From: a bacterium
GTDB lineage: Bacteria; Calditrichota; Calditrichia; RBG-13-44-9; J042
Direction: 5' to 3'
Length of the DNA: 5,243 nt
Assembly: GCA_015494485.1 (NCBI GenBank)
Contig: WGBF01000002.1
Span: 1-5,243, forward strand
The position numbers and the translations under genes were made by a program. Shown here in pieces: positions 1-5,243 of this stretch. The notes beneath the pieces were generated by a model. It was not told where the DNA came from and searched no databases. It saw only the letters and a program-made list of their open reading frames with translations. Each line of letters begins with the position of its first letter. Position 1 is the first letter of the stretch.

Positions 1-251
1 ACACCCGCATCTTGAATGCATTAAATACCCGCAATGTTATAAATGTTTATCCGGCTACCGGTAGTGACCGGGATGATGGGGTGATAAACCGGACAGAATA
101 CAAGAACTGGCTTAATGAATATGGTCCGCAATTCGACGCTTTGTACCGGGCCATTAAGATAGAGAATGGTGGAAGTTATTTTACTTACCTTGGCAAAGAA
201 TTGTGGGGGCATCCCCGGCAAATTTTTATTGGGTTTACCATTAATTATTAA
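1..251 (+). CDS. TonB-dependent outer-membrane receptor, C-terminal fragment
   Basis: This is the 3' end of a gene whose start lies left of the window. The frame is open from the first complete codon at position 3 to the TAA at 249-251, giving about 82 residues. The segment around NTRNVINVYPATG, followed by a charged stretch and then LWGHPRQIFIGFTINY, is what I recognise as the last beta-hairpins of TonB-dependent receptors of FCB bacteria. These barrels end in a GxPRQI...GF...INY/F strand with a terminal aromatic residue, the signal read by the BAM assembly machinery; here the final residue is Tyr. By family, the protein would be a 22-strand outer-membrane barrel importing a ligand using TonB energy, but the plug and ligand-binding parts are outside the window and the substrate cannot be named. 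The TTG at 12 could be read as a start but is only an internal codon. The next gene begins 34 bases downstream on the same strand, so an operon is likely. Confidence 0.85.
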   Translation, partial: TRILNALNTRNVINVYPATGSDRDDGVINRTEYKNWLNEYGPQFDALYRAIKIENGGSYFTYLGKELWGHPRQIFIGFTINY

Positions 252-252
252 G

Positions 253-275
253 TTTTACCCAATTGAAAGGTAAAA
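253..275 (+). promoter_or_regulatory. small intercistronic hairpin next to the ribosome binding site
   Basis: TTTTACC (253-259) is perfectly complementary to GGTAAAA (269-275), giving a 7-bp stem with a 9-base loop. It fills most of the gap between the receptor stop codon and the next start. The 3' arm touches the Shine-Dalgarno-like AAGGGG (275-280), which sits 5 bases before the ATG at 286. The stem has only two G-C pairs and no downstream T-run, so it is not a convincing terminator. It could modestly affect mRNA processing or translation of the downstream gene, or be chance. The pairing is seen; the role is inference. Confidence 0.3.
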
Positions 276-285
276 AGGGGTTGCC

Positions 286-3200
286 ATGCGCATTTTAAAA
301 TGGATTGGGATCGGGGTATTGCTAATCCCCGGTCTCCTGTGGGGAGGCATTAAATCCAATTTAGCAACAACGAAGCCCTATACGTTTGAACAAGGGGCCA
401 TTTTGCATCCCAATGACTGGGTATACTGGCAATATTATAATGGGCGTTCGGGTATAGATCCCAACGGTAACTCTGGCGGACTGTTCCGGAATATCTCCCA
501 TGTCTATGAGGATGGCTTGCTCTTTGGGTATATGGAAGGTAGTACGCTATACATGGTTGGAAATCAATATTTTAATACCTGGTCACCTTTAGAGGAACGC
601 ATTTACCGGATCCGAAAGGGCTGGCGTCGGTTATCCCAATCGGAAATCATTCATGAGCTGGGGACCATGGGCATAAGCCCAATAACTGATGCGGATATTC
701 AGCGCTTTTTGGATTTCCTGGCCTACAACTGGGAAAACTGGCCCTGGCAGGAAGGTGCGCCATGGGTGGACGTTAATGGCAATGGGGTATATGACCCTGA
801 TGAAGATATCGCAGGTTATTCTTTTGCAGACGATATGGTATTTTACCGCATTACAGACCAGGACAGCTCCCTGGTAGAAAAATATTTTTGCGGTTACACG
901 TTAGGACTTCAATTGGATGTACTGGTATGGGGTGTAAACGCTGCCTCCAGCGTATTAAACCAGGCCCTGTTTAAAACCGTTCGCTTTCGAAACATCAGAG
1001 GCCGTTCACTGGATTCCCTTCATTTTAGTGTGTGGGTCGATGCAGATGTAGGGTCATATAGTGATGATGTGGTAGGGTGCGATTCGGTTCTGGGGCTGGC
1101 ATATACCTATAATGGAAGAAACTCAGACCCCGAATTTGAAAAATATGGCCTAAATCCCGGCGCAGTGGGGTATGATGTGGTATTGGGTCCGTGGATTGCA
1201 TCTCCCGGGGATACCGCCTGGATACGCGGGGAACAAGTAGCGAATTATAAAAATTTATCCATGACATCATTTAATACCATTTTTAGATTCCCTGAAGGTA
1301 GAGTAACACGTTTAACCCAATGCGATCCGTTTAGAACAGGAGTTGTTTTTAACCTCATTCGTGGTTATCGACCAACAGGCGATATATTCAATCCCTTACC
1401 GCAATATCATCGCGATACCGGTGCTCCAACCCGCTTTCCGTTTAATGGCGATCCTGTTACCGGTAGCGGTGACCTGGATGGCATCGTCAATCAGCCGGGA
1501 GACCGGCAATTTTATTTAAATATTGGGCCTTTCCCACTTCAGGTTGATGAGCAGCAGGAAGTTCACATTGCCATCATGGCCGGATTACCGGGGGAGAGCC
1601 GGGTCGATGCAGTAGCCAATTTGAAGGCAACGGATCGGGTTATTCAAAAAATAGCGGACCATTATTTTCAATTTATTCCTCAACCTCCCCAAATGCCGGA
1701 GGTTACTGCAACGACTTATCCCGATAAAATTATTCTGGATTGGGGTGAAAATCCAGACGTTATTCGCCAAATTGAGGAGACCATCTCGTATGAGAGCGAA
1801 AATACCGGATACCGATTTGAAGGCTATGTGGTGTATCAATACACAAGCGCCATGAAAGAAGCTGACCGCATCCCTATTGCTGTATTTGATGTAAAGAACG
1901 GGGTAACAAAGGTTTACGGTTGGCGGTTTCTTCCCGAGATTGGTGAGAAAGTATGGATGGCAGTAATCGAAGGCACCGATCGGGGGGTGCAGCATACATT
2001 CGTGGTGGAGAAAGATTATATTCAAAATGCCCCCCTTGTGGTGGGGAAGTCCTACTATTTTGGTGTGTCTGCTTATTCGTACAATCCAAATCCCCAGATC
2101 ATGGGAGATGAGGTATTGGAATCCCCGGTGGCGCGGATCACCGCTGTGCCCCAGGCGCCCCCGCCCGGTACTCAATATAGCAGTCAATTTGGGGACGAGT
2201 TACCCATAGAACACATTGCTGGAAACAGCATGGGATTAGTACGGGCCATGGTTGCAAATCCCGGTGCTATTAAAGGGCACGAATATGAAATTTATTTTAC
2301 TATAGAAAAAGATAGCAGCAGCCCAAATTTTGGCCAGGTGGTGTGGAATTTCCGGCGTGTAGACGATGGGGAAGAGTTGATTACCGGGCATTCCATTTCT
2401 ACAAATCCTCAGTCCGCAATACCGGTTCTTGCCGATGGCCTGGAGCTGTGGGTAGCCAATCCGGAACAAAAATTTCGAGATTTTCAGGTCGTTGCCAATG
2501 CCGGTGGACCTTTGGCAGAACCCGTTAGTGCTGCTGCAACTTGGATGGGATTTCCGGGCAGTTACCCAGACCAAAGCCAACAAACCACTAACTCAGCCAG
2601 ATGGCTTATTCATCAGGAAAATCCCGAGGTGGACTATTACACCGGTTTTGAAGCACTGGTTACGCGGTATCTGCCGGTTGAGAAGATTCCGGAGAGTTAT
2701 GAAATTCGCTTCACTTACCAGGGCGAAGCCCATTTTCCCTGGAGCAGCGGCGGTATCCATTCCATTCCGTTTGAAGTATGGAGCATCGGAAACGAAGATA
2801 ACCCGGATGATGATTATCGGTGCTTTGTATTTGTCCGGGACCTGGAAGATAGCCTGAATTGGGGAGAATTTAACATTACCAATATTGACCATTCCGTATC
2901 CTCCCGTCCTGATGATCCCATGACGGATAGTTATTACATTGTAGAACCCTGGAACACCCAGCCGGGAGAAGGAGGATATCAGACGTTACAGGGTATTATA
3001 GCGGCGCAGTCCGACAGCGAAGTTGTAGCAACCGCCTATTGGGAACATGAACTGCCCGGGACGTCACGACCAGGATTAGCCGGCTTAACTTTTGTGAATT
3101 GGAATGGTGGTGATGTCCCCGATACGGAGAAAGATTGGAATGACTATCCCTATAATGCCTTATTACCGGAACCCGGTACCATATTTCGAATCCTTTCCAA

Positions 3201-3594
3201 TGTGCCATTTACGGTGTCGGACCGGTATCGCATCACGGCTTCTCCGGTTATCCGTAGTGTGGACATTGAACGGAAAGTGGTGGAGAATGTAACGGTTTAT
3301 CCCAATCCGTTTATTGTGGATAACCCCCTGGACCCCAATAATGGGCAGTTTGTGTATTTTTATCATTTACCGCGCAAAGCGGTTGTTCGCATATTTGCCC
3401 TGGATGGCACCGTAGTGCGACGTCTGGAAAAAGAGGACGACAGCCAGTTTCTCCGGTGGGATCTACGTAACGACGCCGGCCGCCGGGTTGCGTCGGGTAT
3501 TTACATCGCGCATCTTCAAATGCAATTAAGTGACGGGAGTCAAATTCAAAAAACATTGAAAATAGCTATACTGCAGGGTCGGGAACGATTTTAA
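286..3594 (+). CDS. large secreted multidomain protein with Fn3 domain and C-terminal sorting/FlgD-like domain
   Basis: A 1102-residue exported protein. The start at 286 is supported by AAGGGG five bases upstream and an immediate signal peptide (MRILKW, then a hydrophobic stretch to about residue 20). The N-terminal half carries motifs I associate with a family of large secreted proteins in Calditrichota/KSB1/Marinimicrobia: an acidic WVDADVGSYSDD segment (250-261), VGYDVVLGP (294-302), GDPVTGSGDLDG (388-399) and a strand ending VHIAIMAG (426-433). Residues 162-173 (DVNGNGVYDPDE) form a textbook EF-hand/dockerin-type calcium loop. A fibronectin type III-like domain spans about 467-622. Residues 625-1000 match no domain I can name, although PEPGTIFRI (961-969) is typical of the family. 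The C-terminus (about 1000-1096) has VTVYPNPF (1002-1009) and WDLRNDAGRRVASGIY (1058-1073), the pattern of FlgD-Ig-like and type IX secretion type A sorting domains. Cell-surface or extracellular location is therefore likely. No catalytic motif is visible. It follows the TonB receptor by 34 bases, so a partner role in surface binding or uptake is inferred, not shown. Confidence 0.88.
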   Translation: MRILKWIGIGVLLIPGLLWGGIKSNLATTKPYTFEQGAILHPNDWVYWQYYNGRSGIDPNGNSGGLFRNISHVYEDGLLFGYMEGSTLYMVGNQYFNTWSPLEERIYRIRKGWRRLSQSEIIHELGTMGISPITDADIQRFLDFLAYNWENWPWQEGAPWVDVNGNGVYDPDEDIAGYSFADDMVFYRITDQDSSLVEKYFCGYTLGLQLDVLVWGVNAASSVLNQALFKTVRFRNIRGRSLDSLHFSVWVDADVGSYSDDVVGCDSVLGLAYTYNGRNSDPEFEKYGLNPGAVGYDVVLGPWIASPGDTAWIRGEQVANYKNLSMTSFNTIFRFPEGRVTRLTQCDPFRTGVVFNLIRGYRPTGDIFNPLPQYHRDTGAPTRFPFNGDPVTGSGDLDGIVNQPGDRQFYLNIGPFPLQVDEQQEVHIAIMAGLPGESRVDAVANLKATDRVIQKIADHYFQFIPQPPQMPEVTATTYPDKIILDWGENPDVIRQIEETISYESENTGYRFEGYVVYQYTSAMKEADRIPIAVFDVKNGVTKVYGWRFLPEIGEKVWMAVIEGTDRGVQHTFVVEKDYIQNAPLVVGKSYYFGVSAYSYNPNPQIMGDEVLESPVARITAVPQAPPPGTQYSSQFGDELPIEHIAGNSMGLVRAMVANPGAIKGHEYEIYFTIEKDSSSPNFGQVVWNFRRVDDGEELITGHSISTNPQSAIPVLADGLELWVANPEQKFRDFQVVANAGGPLAEPVSAAATWMGFPGSYPDQSQQTTNSARWLIHQENPEVDYYTGFEALVTRYLPVEKIPESYEIRFTYQGEAHFPWSSGGIHSIPFEVWSIGNEDNPDDDYRCFVFVRDLEDSLNWGEFNITNIDHSVSSRPDDPMTDSYYIVEPWNTQPGEGGYQTLQGIIAAQSDSEVVATAYWEHELPGTSRPGLAGLTFVNWNGGDVPDTEKDWNDYPYNALLPEPGTIFRILSNVPFTVSDRYRITASPVIRSVDIERKVVENVTVYPNPFIVDNPLDPNNGQFVYFYHLPRKAVVRIFALDGTVVRRLEKEDDSQFLRWDLRNDAGRRVASGIYIAHLQMQLSDGSQIQKTLKIAILQGRERF

Positions 3595-3606
3595 TCATGA
3601 AAAGTA

Positions 3607-3635
3607 TTGAAATAGGATTTGTTCCCCATTAAATT
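3607..3635 (+). promoter_or_regulatory. probable sigma70-type promoter of the tRNA gene
   Basis: TTGAAA at 3607-3612 matches the -35 consensus at five of six bases. After an exact 17-base spacer, TAAATT at 3630-3635 matches the -10 consensus at four of six. Initiation would fall near 3642, leaving a leader of about 7 bases before the mature tRNA 5' end at 3649, which suits a tRNA promoter. No hairpin terminator lies between the upstream stop codon and the tRNA, so read-through from the large gene could also contribute. Some FCB lineages use a different promoter consensus, which lowers certainty. Confidence 0.45.
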
Positions 3636-3648
3636 ATCGCATCATTAA

Positions 3649-3721
<73 letters not shown>

Positions 3722-3748
3722 CAAGTTTTACCAGTCCCGGGCAGGCGA

Positions 3749-3767
3749 TTGATTGTAATCACAATCA
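3749..3767. promoter_or_regulatory. dyad-symmetric candidate operator upstream of the LPP20-domain gene
   Basis: TGATTGT (3750-3756) and ACAATCA (3761-3767) are perfect 7-bp inverted repeats separated by AATC. Overlapping this, TTGAT-TGTA-ATCAC (3749-3762) matches the FNR-type consensus TTGAT-N4-ATCAA at nine of ten fixed positions. The site lies 65-83 bases before the ATG at 3832, downstream of the tRNA, where an operator for the second operon could sit. I could not find a well-spaced -35/-10 pair beside it; TAAATT at 3785-3790 is a weak -10 candidate. The symmetry is seen; binding by a CRP/FNR-family regulator is inference, and an 18-base dyad can arise by chance. Confidence 0.35.
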
Positions 3768-3820
3768 CAAAACGGTACTCTCCCTAAATTTTTTCCACAT
3801 ACATTCCTAAACGCAACGAA

Positions 3821-3826
3821 TGGAGG
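3821..3826 (+). promoter_or_regulatory. Shine-Dalgarno site that fixes the start at 3832
   Basis: TGGAGG lies five bases before the ATG at 3832, an ideal spacing. The alternative in-frame ATG at 3820 overlaps this site, has only CGCAACGA in front of it, and would put four extra residues with two acidic side chains (MEDG) ahead of the signal peptide. The downstream ATG is therefore the better start. Confidence 0.8.
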
Positions 3827-3831
3827 ATGGA

Positions 3832-4755
3832 ATGAAGCACATAGCGATTGTTTTGTTAACCATTATGGTGGTTGTTTCTGCGAGTTGGGGGCAATATCTG
3901 CAGCAGTTCTCCGGTATGGGGGGAATTGACTGGACCAATCAGGTTGTACGGGCCACGGGCATTGGGGCACCAAACCCCAATTTCCCACCATCCGCGCAGC
4001 GCAGTAGTGCCGTGGAAGCCGCAAAAGTGGTAGCCCTCCGCAACATCTTGCAGCTGGTAAAAGGGGTTTACGTTAATTCCACCACCACCATTGAAAATGC
4101 CATGGTGAAAAGCGATCTCATTCGTACCCGTGTGGAAGGAGTTGTGCGCAATTTTAAGATTACGGACATCCGGTACATGTCTACCGGTGATGTGGAAGTG
4201 GATGTTGAGGTGCCACTCAGCGCATTTTATGAAATTTTTCTAACTTTCCCTGAAGGTACCGCTACACAGGCCCCCCGGTATTGTCCGCTATGTGGGCAAC
4301 CCTGGCCGGCCGGAAAGCCCTTTCCCAAAGAATATGAATATTTATTGCAGGGTGGCAATGCTGCAGGCGCTGCACCGACCCAGCCCCGAATGCACACGCC
4401 GCCAGCCGGGAACCAGGCCTTTACGGGGTTAATTGTGGATGCCCGTGGATTGGGGGTGAAACCCGCCCTGGCACCCCGCATTCTGGATGAAAATGGCAAT
4501 GTGGTGTATGGTACGCAAAATGTATCCCGGGAGTATGCCCTGCAAATTGGTGTGGTGGGGTATGAGAAAGATGTGAACCGTGCCCGCCAGAATGAGCGGG
4601 TGGCCAATAATCCGTTGATTGTGAAGGCTATACGGGTGGAAGGCCCCAACCGGACGGATGTGGTCATTCGTAATGCCGATGCCGACCGGATTCGTCAGTT
4701 GGCTCAGCGCTTGAAGTTTCTGGAAGAATGTCGGGTTATGATGGTTTTAGACTAA
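3832..4755 (+). CDS. exported LPP20-domain protein with C-terminal conserved domain
   Basis: With the start at 3832 (strong TGGAGG site) the product has 307 residues. MKH, a hydrophobic core and SASWG (16-20) form a signal peptide with probable cleavage before Gln21. There is no lipobox cysteine, so it is not itself a lipoprotein, unlike the LPP20 namesake. Residues about 35-135 fit the LPP20 pattern: VVRATGIGAP (38-47), an alanine-rich helix with ALRNILQLVKGVYV (68-81), then MVKSDLIRTRVEGVV (91-105) and a strand ending VEVPL (125-129). A linker carries an isolated CPLCG motif (Cys151, Cys154) and a Gly/Ala/Pro-rich stretch (about 174-193). The C-terminal part has FTGLIVDARGLG (197-208), NGNVVYG (221-227) and NPLIVKAIRV (260-269), a conserved unit I have seen attached to LPP20 domains. 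The family is linked to the cell envelope and, through FlgP/FlgT relatives, to flagellar accessory structures, but no molecular function can be assigned here. The TPR lipoprotein gene starts 16 bases later, so the two are probably co-transcribed. Confidence 0.82.
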   Translation: MKHIAIVLLTIMVVVSASWGQYLQQFSGMGGIDWTNQVVRATGIGAPNPNFPPSAQRSSAVEAAKVVALRNILQLVKGVYVNSTTTIENAMVKSDLIRTRVEGVVRNFKITDIRYMSTGDVEVDVEVPLSAFYEIFLTFPEGTATQAPRYCPLCGQPWPAGKPFPKEYEYLLQGGNAAGAAPTQPRMHTPPAGNQAFTGLIVDARGLGVKPALAPRILDENGNVVYGTQNVSREYALQIGVVGYEKDVNRARQNERVANNPLIVKAIRVEGPNRTDVVIRNADADRIRQLAQRLKFLEECRVMMVLD

Positions 4756-4771
4756 ATAGGGGGAGAAAATC

Positions 4772-5243
4772 ATGAATCGTTGGCTGAAAACATTTTTCAT
4801 TCTGGTTCCACTGGCAATATTAATTGGTTGTGGGGGTGGTCAAAAGGTACGAAAAGCCGCCTCCGTGGTGGATACGCCGGAGATCCATTACGACAAGGGC
4901 CGTGCTTATCTCGCAGAGAATAATGTGGATCAGGCTTTTTTTGAATTCCAGCAGGCCGTTACTCTGAATCTCAAATACGCCCCAGCGTACGAAGGCATGG
5001 CCTGGGTTTATATTGCCCGCAATAATCCGGATGAAGCCATTAAGATGGCCGATAAAGCTCTGGATTTAAACGGTGACTGGCATCTGGCACGGGTGGCACG
5101 GGCGCGGGCATATTCCCTGAAGGGAAATCACGACAAGGCAATAAAAGAGGCCCGCAAAGCCATTGAAAAACTGGAAGATTCTAAAATGCCCGGAAAGAAG
5201 CGGTATTTAATTGAGGCATACCTGGCCTTGGGCGATATTTACC
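4772..5243 (+). CDS. TPR-repeat lipoprotein, N-terminal part (truncated by window end)
   Basis: This frame opens at ATG 4772 and is still open at the window edge (157 complete codons). AGGGGGAG (4758-4765) stands six bases before the start. The N-terminus MNRWLK, a hydrophobic segment and LIGC (17-20) make a clear type II signal peptide with lipidated Cys20. GGG at +2 to +4 gives no obvious inner-membrane retention signal, so outer-membrane anchoring is likely. Three 34-residue tetratricopeptide repeats follow in exact register, about 36-69, 70-103 and 104-137, with the small/aromatic consensus positions visible (for example Gly43, Tyr46, Ala55, Ala62; Tyr73, Tyr80, Ala89, Ala96; Tyr114, Ala123, Ala130). 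After a nine-residue insert, a fourth repeat begins near 147 (AYLALGDIY). TPRs form helical scaffolds for protein-protein contacts, so this is probably a periplasm-facing adaptor in envelope assembly, working with the LPP20-domain protein encoded 16 bases upstream. That partnership is inference from gene order. Confidence 0.9.
   Translation, partial: MNRWLKTFFILVPLAILIGCGGGQKVRKAASVVDTPEIHYDKGRAYLAENNVDQAFFEFQQAVTLNLKYAPAYEGMAWVYIARNNPDEAIKMADKALDLNGDWHLARVARARAYSLKGNHDKAIKEARKAIEKLEDSKMPGKKRYLIEAYLALGDIY

Noticed and set aside
1585..2187. 200-codon open frame on the minus strand inside the large gene
   Set aside because: Its translation is rich in His, Arg and Cys with no domain, signal or ribosome binding site, and it lies fully inside a well-supported + strand gene. 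It is a shadow frame.
3598..3633. 11-residue mini-ORF (MKSIEIGFVPH) just after the large gene
   Set aside because: It is too short to judge, has no Shine-Dalgarno sequence, and overlaps the predicted tRNA promoter. It could be a leader peptide only by speculation.
3723..3732. AAGTTTTACC repeated from 250-259, as a possible repeat or attachment-site remnant
   Set aside because: It is only ten AT-rich bases, with no flanking similarity and no integrase or transposase. Chance is sufficient.
3785..3795. T-run (AATTTTTTCC) as a rho-independent terminator after the tRNA
   Set aside because: No GC-rich hairpin directly precedes the T-run. The CCCGGG at 3737-3742 is too far away and too short.
3820..3831. 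Upstream ATG as the start of the LPP20-domain gene
   Set aside because: The ATG at 3820 overlaps the Shine-Dalgarno of the ATG at 3832 and adds acidic residues ahead of the signal peptide. The later start is better supported.
4227..4667. 146-codon open frame on the minus strand inside the LPP20-domain gene
   Set aside because: It is antisense to conserved LPP20-associated motifs, has no recognisable features, and has a composition expected of a complementary-strand shadow.
5086..5102. Short direct repeat GGCACGGG x2 in the TPR gene
   Set aside because: It encodes the LARVARARA part of a TPR helix. The repetition follows from Ala/Arg codon use and is not a structural DNA repeat.

Overview
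The window looks like a chromosomal segment of an FCB-group bacterium, most likely Calditrichota, KSB1, Marinimicrobia or a close relative. This rests on a TonB-dependent receptor C-terminus followed by a very large secreted protein of a type common in those phyla: signal peptide, acidic WVDADVGSYSDD-like motif, GDPVTG...DG motif, fibronectin type III domain, and a C-terminal VYPNPF sorting/FlgD-like domain. The placement comes from family resemblance read by eye, not from a search. All genes lie on the + strand and base composition is moderate and even, with no sign of mobile DNA.

Layout. Positions 1-251 hold the last ~83 codons of an outer-membrane TonB-dependent receptor. After a 34-base gap containing a small hairpin, 286-3594 encodes a 1102-residue secreted multidomain protein, very probably in the same operon. 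A 237-base intergenic stretch (3595-3831) follows. It holds a complete tRNA-Gly(CCC) gene at 3649-3721 with a plausible sigma70-type promoter just upstream, then a dyad-symmetric sequence at 3749-3767 that may be an operator. A second envelope operon begins at 3832 with an exported LPP20-domain protein of 307 residues. After only 16 bases comes a TPR-repeat lipoprotein (4772 onward) that runs off the right edge.

How the genes fit together. The first pair resembles the common FCB arrangement of an outer-membrane TonB-dependent barrel with a large secreted or surface partner. A role in surface binding or uptake is inference, because the substrate is not visible. The second pair couples a periplasmic or outer-membrane-associated LPP20-type protein with a TPR lipoprotein, which suggests a cell-envelope assembly or scaffold function; this too is inference. 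The tRNA separates the two units. I see no rRNA, CRISPR array, insertion sequence, integrase or convincing rho-independent terminator. The least explained parts are the ~375-residue region between the Fn3 and C-terminal domains of the large protein, the lone CxxC of the LPP20 protein, and the dyad downstream of the tRNA.
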